A stretch of DNA of 64,000 bases from Nitrospira sp. (lineage in GTDB: Bacteria > Nitrospirota > Nitrospiria > Nitrospirales > Nitrospiraceae). This document shows positions 27,467 to 36,285 of this stretch, piece by piece; within the stretch, counting starts at the first letter, position 1; every line of letters begins with the position of its first letter. The stretch lies in contig JARFXO010000002.1 of NCBI GenBank assembly GCA_029194665.1, positions 736,001 through 800,000 of the forward strand, given 5' to 3'. Both the position numbers and the translations under genes were made by a program. The notes beneath the pieces were generated by a model. It was given only the letters and a program-made list of their open reading frames with translations. It did not search any database and was not told the DNA's origin.

Positions 27467-28750
27467 TCAATTTAAAGATTTGCGGTTGACTCCGAGTGTT
27501 GTCGGCGTAGTGGGTGGTTCGACGTCGCCACCAGGGCTGTATTCATAAGCACCAATATCAGGGGTATGTCCTTGGGGGCGAGGAGTGCCGTTGAAATCTA
27601 TTTTAACTGTCGCAAGAGGCAAGCCGGCGTCGATGGCCGGGCTTCGTGCGGTCAGAGCAAAATTCGGCGATGCCGGAAGCGTGGCTGGCGCATTGACAAA
27701 CCCGGGATTGCGGACATTCACGAGGTTGCCGGATTGTGTGTAATGGACCCATTCGTTCGCCCCAGAGCCAAGAAAGACCGTACTGCCAGGGGAAGTCGCG
27801 TAAGCGAGATTGTTTCTAATCGTAATCCCAGTGCTGGTCGAGGATACGAAGTCAATCCCCTGTGCAAAACCAGATTGGTTGACGCTGTTCTCATAGAAAA
27901 TGTTATTCTCAATCCGCGCATTCGTGCATTCAGAACCCCATACGACGATGCCACCTCGGTGATTTTGATACGCAAAGGTGTTGTTGGCAATGATCCAATT
28001 CGCCGCACCAGCAAACTCCGGCGCCGCATGCCTCGTCTGGCTGTAAGTAGAGGTGGACGAGCCGTTATGGGTAATGCCATAGGCCAGGTTGTCATAAATG
28101 AGATTGTTCGTAATGGTGTAACTATCACCGTGCATATACAGGCCGTGCTGCTGATTGCAGATCGTCGTACCAATTGGAGTCAGTTCCCTCGCCGCACATC
28201 CGGCAAAATTGCCATTGTGGTTGATGATATTTTGATCAAAGAGATTATGGTGACCACCTTGCCCCATGATTCCTTGACTGACGTTGTGGTGAATCCAATT
28301 CCGTCGAATGACTGAATTATGTAAACTGTGGAACTTGATCCCGTTATATCCATCCCGGATTTCAAACCCCTGAATCGTAATCCAACCCATCGCTACATTG
28401 GTGCCAGACGAATGTTGGATCAGAATACGGTGAAATTGAGTTTTGTCGATAAAATCGATGATGGGGGATTCTCCTGGATAGTTCAGGAGCTTGATCGGAG
28501 CTGCTCGGGTACCGGATCTCTTGAATTGGATCAACCCTTCATGGTACGTCCCGCCCCGGACATAGGTCATATCCCCAGCGGCCATGGTATTCACCGCATG
28601 GGCGACGGTCTGCCACGGTTGGGCTTCTGTGCCAAGATTGCTATTGTTCCCGGTTGTAGCGACGTAGTACGTCGTCGCGTGAGTCGCAACGGATGGCAAG
28701 AGGGTACTGGCCAGCATCCAGGCACCGATGGCTCGCTTGAGTCGAGTCAT
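27467..28750 (-). CDS. Secreted right-handed parallel beta-helix protein, paralog 2
   Basis: 427 residues from ATG 28750 (MTRLKRAIGAWMLASTLLPS), with GAGGAGG upstream. Signal peptide of about 25 residues, then TYYVATTGNNSNLGTEAQPW and the same beta-helix repeats as paralog 1 (RRNWIHHNVSQGIMGQGGHH, YTITNNLIYDNLAYGITHNG). The last third ends TPDIGAYEYSPGGD with a short tail that may continue to a cell-surface linker. The 3' 120 bases are almost identical to paralog 1, whereas central parts differ more. Probably secreted and acting on, or bound to, the surface polysaccharide. Confidence 0.85.
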   Translation of the reverse strand: MTRLKRAIGAWMLASTLLPSVATHATTYYVATTGNNSNLGTEAQPWQTVAHAVNTMAAGDMTYVRGGTYHEGLIQFKRSGTRAAPIKLLNYPGESPIIDFIDKTQFHRILIQHSSGTNVAMGWITIQGFEIRDGYNGIKFHSLHNSVIRRNWIHHNVSQGIMGQGGHHNLFDQNIINHNGNFAGCAARELTPIGTTICNQQHGLYMHGDSYTITNNLIYDNLAYGITHNGSSTSTYSQTRHAAPEFAGAANWIIANNTFAYQNHRGGIVVWGSECTNARIENNIFYENSVNQSGFAQGIDFVSSTSTGITIRNNLAYATSPGSTVFLGSGANEWVHYTQSGNLVNVRNPGFVNAPATLPASPNFALTARSPAIDAGLPLATVKIDFNGTPRPQGHTPDIGAYEYSPGGDVEPPTTPTTLGVNRKSLN

Positions 28751-28922
28751 CGATGGAGCCTCCTCATAATCTGCAACACGCCGCGTCCGCAGCAATGTTC
28801 TGAGCGGTTCCCCTAAAAGAAGAAAATCTAAAAACTTTGTCCCAGTTGGTTCACAATAATTCATGGACTATACACAGTGTACGTGGGAAAAGACACTTGT
28901 GTTTCTCAGCTCCATTCCTACA
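28751..28922. promoter_or_regulatory. Conserved upstream region of beta-helix paralog 2
   Basis: This stretch resembles the bases upstream of paralog 3 (about 47752-47960). Shared elements read on the plus strand are CTGCAACACGC, GAGC[AG]GTTCCCC and a distal AT-rich block followed by a GTGGGA. The conservation suggests that the promoter was duplicated with the gene; exact -35/-10 boxes are not certain. Confidence 0.4.
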
Positions 28923-29242
28923 CTAGTGTACTGTCGCGTAAATAGCTTGACGTATGATGAGTCATGGTTATCACCTCCACGTTGGAGGTGATCTCATGCG
29001 AAGAGCCCCGTCGCTTCAGTTGACGGATGCTGAACGTACACAATTACACCACTGGGCCCGGGGGCGGCGCACCCCCGTCCGCCGGCGGGCTCTGGAAGCG
29101 CAGATCCTGCCTGCGACCACTCAAACCCGTCCCCCTGCCGCCACGCACTGGTCCACGCGAACGTTGGCCCGGCATCTGAGCACCACCTGTCAAGGGTCAT
29201 CCAAATTGCCCCAGTTATGGTCATCGAAAATTCCCCACCCCG

Positions 29243-30025
29243 TTAGGTTGTCGTTGACGCTTCTTCGACCCGCACAAGTCCGGCTTTGAGTTTCTCCTTC
29301 AGCCGGTAGGAATGGCCCCGGATGTTGATGGTGATCGCGTGGTGGAGCACCCGATCCAGGATCGCAGTCGCCAGCACCCGGTCGCCAAACACCTCGCCCC
29401 AAGCCCCGAAACTCTGGTTACTGGTCAAAATCATCGGCCCCTTCTCATAGCGGCGTGAGATGAGCTGAAAGAACAAGTTGGCCCCGGTGCGGTCAATGGG
29501 CAGATAGCCGATCTCATCAATGATCAGCAACCGGGGAATGGTATAGAGCTTCAGCTTGTCCTCCAGCCGATTCTCCGTGAGCGCCCGAGTCAGCGTAGCG
29601 ATCATGGCGGCGGCTGTCGTGAACAACACCCGATAGCCCTGGGCAATGGCTTGCAGCCCTAGCCCGATGGCCAGGTGGCTTTTGCCCACACCGGGCGGCC
29701 CCAAGATCACGACATTCTCGCCGTGCTCGATGAAGTGGCAGGTCGCCACCTGCTGAATCTGCTTCTTATCCAACGAAGGCTGGTAGCTGAAGTCGAAGAC
29801 CTCCAGACTCTTGACGAATGGAAATCGCGCCAAACTCGTCCGCATCGCAATGTTCTTCGCGGTCTTGGACGCGACTTCTTCGCCGAGCACCTGGTCGAGG
29901 AAGTCGGCATAGGGCAGCTCCTTGACGGCCGCTTCTTGTAAGAGGGCCTCCAGCCGCTCCCGACTCTTCAAGAGCCGTAGGCGCGTGAGTTGGTCACGGA
30001 GCCGTTCCAGTTGCGCCGCGTTCAT
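29243..30025 (-). CDS. istB: IS21 ATP-binding helper protein IstB
   Basis: 260 residues, full length. AAA+ ATPase that activates the IstA transposase and selects target DNA. Walker A VVILGPPGVGKSHLAIGLGL near residue 106, Walker B LLIIDEIGYLPIDR near 168, sensor region MILTSNQSFGAWGEVFGDRV near 197. Start ATG overlaps the istA stop by four bases (ATGA), typical of IS21. Confidence 0.95.
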   Translation of the reverse strand: MNAAQLERLRDQLTRLRLLKSRERLEALLQEAAVKELPYADFLDQVLGEEVASKTAKNIAMRTSLARFPFVKSLEVFDFSYQPSLDKKQIQQVATCHFIEHGENVVILGPPGVGKSHLAIGLGLQAIAQGYRVLFTTAAAMIATLTRALTENRLEDKLKLYTIPRLLIIDEIGYLPIDRTGANLFFQLISRRYEKGPMILTSNQSFGAWGEVFGDRVLATAILDRVLHHAITINIRGHSYRLKEKLKAGLVRVEEASTTT

Positions 30026-31290
30026 GGCCGCCCCTCCTGCGACGCCGTGCGCTCACACACCGCCTCGTACCAGGCCAGATCCCGCACTTCGACCTCCGGC
30101 AAGGCATCGGGGCGAGGGGACCGATCGCTCACCGTGGACCGACGGTGGCGGGCGAGACGCGCACTGGCTCCAGGGCCGTGCTCGGGCTGGATTCGGAATT
30201 GGTGCTGGCCCGGGAGCACCGGGTGCGTCGCGATCTCTTGGTCACGGTGAAAGATGTGGACCGTGTCCCCCCGTCGTTGCACTTCAACCCGCTGACCAAT
30301 GAGCCGGAAGGGCACGGAGTAGCGGTTCGTCGCCAGGCTGACCAAATAGTCCTCGGCCACGATCCGTGAGACGCGCGCCTCCTGCTGGAAGGCGCGCTGG
30401 TCCGCCAGCGGGACCAGGTGGTTGCGTTCTCGCGCAAACCGGACGAGTGGCTCCTCATGCGTCGTGCCATGGATGCGGCGGTCGGCAATTGTCGCGGTCC
30501 ATTCGTCAAGTTGGGTTTGAAAGTCCACCAGATCGACAAACGTTCGTCCCGGCAGAAAGTTCCGTTTCAGATATTTCACGCCGGATTCGACCTTACCCTT
30601 GGTCTGGGCCCGATAGGGCCGACACACGCGCGGCTCAAAGCCCCAATAGTCGGCGAAGGCTTTGAAGGTGGGATTCCAGAGCCGCCGCCCCGTCTCATCC
30701 GCATAACAGACGGTTCGCGGTCGGTCATACAGATGCTCTCGCGTGTGGCCACCGAAATGCGCAAAAGCCCGTTCATGGGCCTCGAGAAACTGCGCCAGCC
30801 GCTCATCGGCACAGGCGTAATAGAACCCACGTCGGCTGAACCCCAACGTCAACACGAACACGTGCACCACCGTCGGGCCGGCGCGGAAGGGCACGGTGGC
30901 TTGGCCCCAATCAATCTGACTCTGCTGGCCCGGCGGTGTCTCAAAGCGGAGGAGGGCCCGCTCCGCCTGCAGCTGACCCTCACGCAGCGGCGCCACCCCT
31001 CGCTTCACCGTCTCATAACTGCCGATGTACTCGTGGCTCGCTCGCAGTTCCTGATAGAGAATCCGCGCCGAATAATTAACCTGCGACGCACGGGTCCGCA
31101 CAAAGTCGGCATGGGCGGTCAGCAGCGTCTCCGTCATCGCCGCTCGGCGATAGGGTTGCCACGTCGTCTGCTGCAGACTGCGCCGCACGGTCTTCCGATC
31201 CAGGTCCAACCGCCGCGCAATCCCTGAAATGGATCCCCGCTCTTCATGACGCAACCGTCGAATCTCCGCCCACCGCTCTTGATCCACCAT
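30022..31290 (-). CDS. istA: IS21 transposase IstA
   Basis: 422 residues from ATG 31290, with GGGAGG just upstream; an in-frame extension to 31404 runs into the terminal repeat and is unlikely. N-terminal HTH (GSISGIARRLDLDRKTVRRS near 15), integrase core with catalytic Asp in SQIDWGQATVPFRAG near 127 and YRAQTKGKVESGVKYLKRNF near 235 with the Glu. Intact; the element may be mobile. Confidence 0.93.
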   Translation of the reverse strand: MVDQERWAEIRRLRHEERGSISGIARRLDLDRKTVRRSLQQTTWQPYRRAAMTETLLTAHADFVRTRASQVNYSARILYQELRASHEYIGSYETVKRGVAPLREGQLQAERALLRFETPPGQQSQIDWGQATVPFRAGPTVVHVFVLTLGFSRRGFYYACADERLAQFLEAHERAFAHFGGHTREHLYDRPRTVCYADETGRRLWNPTFKAFADYWGFEPRVCRPYRAQTKGKVESGVKYLKRNFLPGRTFVDLVDFQTQLDEWTATIADRRIHGTTHEEPLVRFARERNHLVPLADQRAFQQEARVSRIVAEDYLVSLATNRYSVPFRLIGQRVEVQRRGDTVHIFHRDQEIATHPVLPGQHQFRIQPEHGPGASARLARHRRSTVSDRSPRPDALPEVEVRDLAWYEAVCERTASQEGRP

Positions 31291-32632
31291 ACATACCTCC
31301 CGAGTGTGGTCTACCTGGGACGGTATGATCGTTGTCTCCTTGCTATCGTCAAGTTCCATCACATCCCTCCTTCGGTGAGAGGGTGGGGAGAATTCATTGA
31401 CCACATCTGGGGATTATTGCATGACCGCTGACACCAACCCCACCCTCGTGCAGCGGGTGTGGGATGCACATGGCCTCAAGCCCCATCTGGTCCGTTCCTT
31501 CAAGCTCAGCCGGGATCCCCACTTCAAAGAGAAAGTGGCTGATGTCGTGGGCTTGTATCTGAATCCGCCGGAGCACGCGCTCGTCCTCAGCGTGGATGAG
31601 AAAAGCCAGATCCAGGCCCTGGACCGCACCCAGCCAGGCCTCCCGATGAAGAAAGGCCGTGGTGGCACCATGACACACGACTACAAACGCCACGGCACGA
31701 CGACGCTCTTCGCGGCACTGAGTATGCTCGACGAAACGGTTGTCAAGACCGAAGTTGGTTGTCCACAAATCACCGATGTGAGATGTCCTCTTTCCACCGA
31801 TGAGATTGTCCGGTCCTTAGGGTTAGGCTGAGGCATCGGTGGTTACCTCCTCGGGAGCCGGGCTCAGCGGGCGGCCGAAGAGCCCGGCCTTCTTTTTCTC
31901 CCGCAGCCGGTAGCTCTCCCCCTTGATGTTGAGCGTCGTCGCATGATGCAGGAGCCGATCCAGGATCGCCGTCGCCAGGACATGATCGTTGAAGATCTCG
32001 CCCCAGTCCGCGAAGCTCTTGTTGCTGGTCACGATCAAGCTCCCGCGCTCGTAGCGACGGACGAGCAGCCGGAAGAACAGGCTCGCCTCTTCCCGCGACA
32101 GGGGCAGATAGCCGACCTCATCCAGAATCAACAGGCGTGGATAGGTGAACTGCTGCAGCGTGCGCTCCAGTCGGTTCTCGTGCCGCGCCCGGATCAGCCG
32201 ACTCATCAGCGTCTCCAACGTCAGAAACAGCACGGACGCACCCACTTCGACGGCTTTGATCCCGAGCGCGATCGCCAGATGGCTCTTGCCGACGCCCGGC
32301 GGGCCCAACAGGACCACGTTCTCGGCCCGTTCGACGAAGCTCAGCCCCGCCAGCTCCCGGACCACCTTGCGGTCCAGTGAGGGTTGGCACGCGAAGTCGA
32401 ACTGCTCCAGCGTCTTCACCCATGGGAACCGCGCCATCCGCAGCCGCATCTCAATGCCCCGCTGTTGGCGCCCGCGCCATTCCGCGTTGAGGGCCCGGGC
32501 GAGGAACCCTTGGTAATCGAGGTCGCCTTTCGCCGCCTGCTCACAGACGCCGTCGAGTTGGGTGAGCAGATGTGTGCTAGGCTCGAAAAAGTGGACGCCT
32601 TCAACCTACAATGAGAGGTCTGGAGGTGTGAG

Positions 32633-32950
32633 ATGGAACAGGTGCCGCGACAGCAGTATACAAAGGAATTCAGGGAGCAGGCAGTGCGGCTGGTCCTGGA
32701 ACAGCCGTTGACGATTCCGGAGGCCGCCAGACGCCTGAGCATGTCGGGCAGGACGCTCGAGGGCTGGGTGTGTCGAGCTCGGCAGGGCCAGCTCGCGACG
32801 CTGGGCGAGAGCCGACGGCCCGTGACGGAGCTGGAGGCCGAGGTGTCTCGGCTCAAGCGCGATCTCGCTGAAGCGCGGATGGAGCGGGACATCCTAAAAA
32901 AAGCCACCGCGTACGTTGCGAAGGCGCAGCTGCCCGGTACGCGCTCATGA
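32633..32950 (+). CDS. IS3-family OrfA (HTH DNA-binding protein)
   Basis: 105 residues. HTH region QAVRLVLEQPLTIPEAARRL (17-36) followed by a leucine-zipper-like coiled coil (ELEAEVSRLKRDLAEARMER at about 66-85) ending ILKKATAY. It binds the terminal repeats and provides the N-terminus of the OrfAB transposase. Stop overlaps the orfB ATG. Confidence 0.93.
   Translation: MEQVPRQQYTKEFREQAVRLVLEQPLTIPEAARRLSMSGRTLEGWVCRARQGQLATLGESRRPVTELEAEVSRLKRDLAEARMERDILKKATAYVAKAQLPGTRS
32896..32903 (+). promoter_or_regulatory. Programmed -1 frameshift site (A7G) in IS3
   Basis: AAAAAAAG lies near the end of orfA. orfB is in the -1 frame and is open upstream through this point, so slippage here gives the OrfAB fusion transposase, as is established for IS3-family elements. 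The free orfB start (ATG 32947) is also possible. Confidence 0.8.
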
Positions 32951-33807
32951 GGACGCTGCGTCTCCACTACCCGCTGAGTCTGTTGTGTCGAGTGCTGGAG
33001 GTATCCCGAAGCGGCTACTATGCCTGGCAGCATCGGCGGCCGTCGAAACGCGCCCAGGAGAATGTGCGGCTAGAAGTGGCGATCCAAGCTGCCCATGTGC
33101 GCACCCGGCACACGTATGGCCCGGAGCGCCTCCAGGCGGAATTGCGTGCGGACGGCTTCCCCGCCGGGATTGGGCGCATCAAGCGGCTACGCAAGAAACT
33201 GAGCCTCCGTTGCAAGCAGGTGCGCCGGTTCACGACCACGACGGATTCGAAGCACGCGCTGCCGGTGGCGGAGAATGTCTTGGCCCAAACGTTTGTCGCC
33301 ACGCGCCCGAACGAGACCTGGGTCACCGATATCACATATATCCCCACGGCAGAAGGGTGGTTGTATGTGGCGGGGATCAAAGATCTGTATACCTGTGAGG
33401 TAGTCGGGCATGCGATGGAGGGCCGCATGACGACGGACTTGGTAAGGCAGGCGCTGGTCATGGCACTGGGGGCGAAACGTCCGCGCCCGGGACTGATCCA
33501 CCACTCCGATCGTGGCTCGCAGTATTGTGCCCAGGACTATCAGGATCAGCTGCGGCAGTTCGGCCTGATCCCGTCCATGAGTCGGAAGGGGAACTGCTAT
33601 GACAACGCCCCGATGGAGAGTTTCTGGGGGACGCTGAAGAATGAACTGGTGCATCATCGTCGCTACGAAACCCGTGAGCAGGCTCGGCGCGAGATCACGG
33701 AGTATATCGAGCTATTCTCTAACCGGCAGCGGCGACATTCTCGACTCGGGAATTGCTCGCCCGCGGCATTTGCCCAGCAGTGGGCCCGTCAGCAGTCGGC
33801 GGCGTGA
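32947..33807 (+). CDS. IS3-family OrfB (integrase-core transposase domain)
   Basis: 286 residues. HTH_21 region (HVRTRHTYGPERLQAELRAD near 58), then the rve integrase core with all three acidic residues: ETWVTDITYIPTAEGW near 128, LIHHSDRGSQYCAQDY near 187 and NCYDNAPMESFWGTLKNEL near 223 (DDE). Expressed mainly as OrfAB by frameshifting. Intact. Confidence 0.95.
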   Translation: MRTLRLHYPLSLLCRVLEVSRSGYYAWQHRRPSKRAQENVRLEVAIQAAHVRTRHTYGPERLQAELRADGFPAGIGRIKRLRKKLSLRCKQVRRFTTTTDSKHALPVAENVLAQTFVATRPNETWVTDITYIPTAEGWLYVAGIKDLYTCEVVGHAMEGRMTTDLVRQALVMALGAKRPRPGLIHHSDRGSQYCAQDYQDQLRQFGLIPSMSRKGNCYDNAPMESFWGTLKNELVHHRRYETREQARREITEYIELFSNRQRRHSRLGNCSPAAFAQQWARQQSAA

Positions 33808-33888
33808 GGCTGCGACTCATGGCGTCCACTCTTGACAACCGGGGTCAATGTTCCATCTTGAGCCGATCGAGGAGGACGCTCAGCTCCA

Positions 33889-35067
33889 TCATGGCGTCAC
33901 CTCCTCATACACGGCCAGGGGCCGCTGTTCGACTGCCAGCGTCTGAGCCCACAGAGCCGCATGATGAGCTGAGATGGTGACCCAGCCCGGCTCTCCCGAG
34001 ACCACCCGGTGGGTCGCCACGCGTCGCTCGCCGTCATAGACAACCAATTCGCCTTCGAGCGTGAGCCGAATCTGGACAGAGCGGCCTGCCAGCTGAGCCG
34101 GGACGCTGTAGCGACGACCACGGACGTCAATGTAGGCATCCCAGCTCACTTGCCGGAGCTCCTGATAGGCGGTGTCGTACCGCACGGCCGACAAGGATCG
34201 TAACGTGGGCGCCTCGCGGGCAAACCGCTCAATCACGATTTCCTGCACGGTCCCGTGACAGCGCTGGTCCGCCTCCTCTCGCAACCACTGTTCGGCGAGC
34301 TGATTGAGATGCGCCCAACTGTCGAAGGCGCGATACCGAACAAAGAAGTGGTGTTTCACATAGCCCACCATCCGCTCATCCTTGCCCTTCGTCTGTGCGC
34401 GGGCGGGGCGGCAGGCGCGGGGCACAAACCCATAATGGCCCGCCAGGTCCACAAACCGTGGATGGAACCGAGCAGGACCGCCTCGCGGATGCAGGAGGAC
34501 GGCCGCCTTCTGATTGTCCACCAGGACCTCCTCCGGGACGCCGCCGAACCACTCGAAGCTTCGGATCAGCCCCTCATAGGTGTGCTCGGCGTCCTCGCGG
34601 TCCGTGCACCAGAAGTGGAACCGCCGCGAGAAGCCCAGCGTATTGACGATGAAGTGGACGGTCGTCTCGACGCCGGCAATCAGCGTGCGCTGCTCGGCCC
34701 AATCGCTCTGGAGCTGCCGGCCCGGAGCCGTCTCAAATCGCACGGTGACGCGGCTCGCCCGCATCGCCCGCTTCGGCCGGATGTAGTCCCGCAAGATCGA
34801 GAGCTGTCCGGTGTAGCCCTTGGTCTGCAACTCCCGAAAGATGACCACCGCGTTCCAAACCCCGTCGGCTAGGAAGCGGTCAATGTCGGCTCGATAGGCA
34901 TCCAGCTGACTGCCCCGCCGACTCGACCGCGAGGCTGGAGCTCCACCCCGCGCCAGCGTGCGGCGCACCGTCCGAGGATGCACTCCCACCTGTTTCGCGA
35001 TGTCGCACATAGAGAGTCCCCGTTGTGCCAATGCCTGAATCACCATGAAGTCCTCCTTTCGCAGCAT
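33889..35067 (-). CDS. istA: IS21 transposase IstA (element 2)
   Basis: 392 residues from ATG 35067 (MLRKEDFMVIQALAQRGLSM), preceded by GGAGGAGGG. Upstream the frame stays open into an adjoining IS630 fragment, producing a long artificial ORF; the true start is inside it. HTH CDIAKQVGVHPRTVRRTLAR near 22, integrase core QLQSDWAEQRTLIAG near 125, PARAQTKGKDERMVGYVKHH near 222. About half identical in motifs to IstA of element 1, so a distinct IS21 type. Confidence 0.92.
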   Translation of the reverse strand: MLRKEDFMVIQALAQRGLSMCDIAKQVGVHPRTVRRTLARGGAPASRSSRRGSQLDAYRADIDRFLADGVWNAVVIFRELQTKGYTGQLSILRDYIRPKRAMRASRVTVRFETAPGRQLQSDWAEQRTLIAGVETTVHFIVNTLGFSRRFHFWCTDREDAEHTYEGLIRSFEWFGGVPEEVLVDNQKAAVLLHPRGGPARFHPRFVDLAGHYGFVPRACRPARAQTKGKDERMVGYVKHHFFVRYRAFDSWAHLNQLAEQWLREEADQRCHGTVQEIVIERFAREAPTLRSLSAVRYDTAYQELRQVSWDAYIDVRGRRYSVPAQLAGRSVQIRLTLEGELVVYDGERRVATHRVVSGEPGWVTISAHHAALWAQTLAVEQRPLAVYEEVTP

Positions 35068-35170
35068 CCGTCCCTCCTCCAACTGGATAATTGGTGAAGG
35101 GACATGGTCGTCGGTCTTTAGGGGACTTTTCAGTTCGGTGATTTGGTGACGTATATCATCGGCGCTGACA

Positions 35171-35956
35171 GGAGAGTACGGCGGTAGGAAGAGCAGCGTG
35201 GCGCCGGTGGCTGCGATAAGCTGCGCCGTCTCTGGCGATTTGTGAAAGGTTGCATGATCGAGTATGACGAGATGCTGGGCATTGAGGCGTGGGCACAGCC
35301 TTGTTTGCAGCCAGGTGTTGAAGACCACTGTATCGCATGTGCCTTCGAAGAGCAGCGGTTCTTCGAGTCGCCCGTCCATACGGGCGGCAATCAGCGAAGT
35401 CCGTGGCCGTCGATGCCCGGAGACCAGACCGTCCACGCGTTGGCCCCTCGGCGCATACCCATACCGCCGCGCCGTCGAAGAAGCAAAGCCGCATTCATCG
35501 ATATGGACGGGCCGTTTGCCGCGGCGAAAGAACCGTTCCCGCAGGCGCAGGAACCGTTTTCGTTGCTGCGGATCGCGTTCTTGGTAGCCCATCCTTTTTT
35601 TTATGGGTCAATGCCTGTTTGTGGAGTGCGTTCCAGATGCAATGCCGGGACACCTGGAAATGCCGCGCCCGTTCCGCTTGTGTCCAATCGGGATGAGCCT
35701 CCACATGACGGCGCAATTGCTCCCAATCCAGCTTGTGGGCACGGCGAGGACCGGGGCGCTTGTAGGTTACGCCGCCAGGCTTGAGCCACCGGTACACGCT
35801 GGCCTCACCCACCTTGAACCGCCGAGCCGCTTCGGCCTTGCTGCCGCCGCTGCGCACAAAATCCACCACCCGTTGACGCAAGTCTCCTGAGCATCTCATG
35901 CCCCCATGATCGCCCAAATCGCTCCTCATGTCTATCGGTAATTGCGGGCGTCGCTA
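35171..35956 (-). pseudogene. IS630-family element B, 3'-truncated
   Basis: The first frame from ATG 35899 (MRCSGDLRQRVVDFVRSGGS) has the HTH half (KAEAARRFKVGEASVYRWLK). After an A8 run near 35595 the second frame continues MGYQERDPQQRKRFL, PVHIDECGFASSTARRYGYA and HLVILDHATFHKS with two acidic residues of the DDE triad. It stops at LLFLPPYSP where IS21 element 2 begins, so the last Glu is missing. The outer end near 35955 (TATAGCGACGCCCGCAATTA on the complement) is consistent with IS630 insertion at TA. Confidence 0.85.
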
Positions 35957-36285
35957 TAATTCAGTCCGGTGCCTACTGATTGTGCTCCTGCGATTGGAAC
36001 GATCGTTTGAGGACCCTGGACGTGCGAGAGCAGTGGAGATTCCGTGAAAGAAGAGAATCCCTGGCACAACGCGACTATCCTGAGCCGACGCCAGGGCGAG
36101 GCTCTGTTGGATACACGCCGCCCATATTCGTTTGTGAAGGCACAGGTGTACCGCTCTTGATTTCTTGGACATTGACATGGCCATATCCTGTGGGTCGCGT
36201 CGCGTGGCGATCGTCATGTCTGGGCCGACGGTGTGCGTCGAGTAGTCACGACCACCCGGTGACCTGCTAGATTCTCTCATTGATC
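35957..36285. other. Unassigned spacer between IS fragments
   Basis: About 330 bases with no recognisable gene. Short open frames have no motif. It may be decayed transposon DNA or a piece of the original locus. Confidence 0.4.

Larger units (their letters stand above)
29188..31433 (-). mobile_element. IS21-family element 1, complete, inserted in IS630 copy A
   Basis: Both ends begin TGTCA and share a long inverted repeat of about 50 bp with internal matches (left TGTCAAGGGTCATCC, right complement TGTCAGCGGTCATGC; both finish near TCCCCACCC). Removing it restores the IS630 reading frame. A 4-base CACC occurs at 29184-29187 and at 31432-31435, the latter overlapping the end, so the target duplication is short or ambiguous. 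Contains istA and istB on the minus strand. Confidence 0.9.
28923..31740 (+). pseudogene. IS630-family transposase (copy A), split by IS21 and missing its 3' end
   Basis: From ATG 28996 the first part encodes MRRAPSLQLTDAERTQLHHW and ATHWSTRTLARHLSTT with an internal deletion between. At 29188 an IS21 element begins; after it (31434) the same frame resumes with [20 protein letters not shown], then [20 protein letters not shown] and [20 protein letters not shown]. At 31741 a second IS21 cuts it. The left end near 28923 (CTAGTGTACTGT) mirrors the right end of the other copy at 46141-46150. Bases 31555-31740 are nearly identical to 45540-45725 of that copy. Confidence 0.85.
32573..33847 (+). mobile_element. 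IS3-family insertion sequence, complete, nested in istB
   Basis: 1275 bp. The 27-bp imperfect terminal repeats start TG on both ends (TGTGCTAGGCTCGAAAAAGT and TGACCCCGGTTGTCAAGAGT, each followed by GGACGCC). Target duplication ATG at 32570-32572 and 33848-33850. Carries orfA and orfB with an A7G frameshift signal. Its clean ends and duplication indicate the most recent insertion of this cluster. Confidence 0.95.
31823..33892 (-). pseudogene. istB: istB of IS21 element 2, disrupted by IS3
   Basis: The first 15 codons (MMELSVLLDRLKMEH, start 33892, overlapping the istA stop as ATGA) lie right of the IS3 element. The remaining 248 codons (LLTQLDGVCEQAAKGDLDYQ onward) lie left of it at 31823-32569. 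Joined they give a normal 263-residue IstB with Walker A LGPPGVGKSHLA and Walker B LLILDEVGYLPL. The inserted IS3 is bounded by a 3-base ATG duplication. The disrupted protein lacks only its N-terminus, but an in-frame start in the left part appears only at MRLRMARFP. Confidence 0.92.
31741..35170 (-). mobile_element. IS21-family element 2, interrupted by an IS3 element
   Basis: Left end TGTCAAGACCGAAGTTGG and right end (complement) TGTCAGCGCCGATGATAT. Both contain CAAATCACCGA, giving a clear long inverted repeat pair different from element 1. istA is intact, istB is split by an IS3 insertion. The left flank is IS630 copy A (+) and the right flank a different IS630 (-). The flanks share no target duplication, so the element sits at a rearrangement junction. 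Confidence 0.88.

Noticed and set aside
30418..31227. 269-codon plus-strand frame opposite istA
   Set aside because: Antisense shadow of a clear IstA coding region with catalytic motifs on the minus strand.
33889..35592. A 567-codon ORF that looks like one protein
   Set aside because: It joins an IS630 DDE fragment to IstA across the IS21 terminal repeat. The IstA start with its own Shine-Dalgarno is at 35067, so the long ORF is an insertion artefact.
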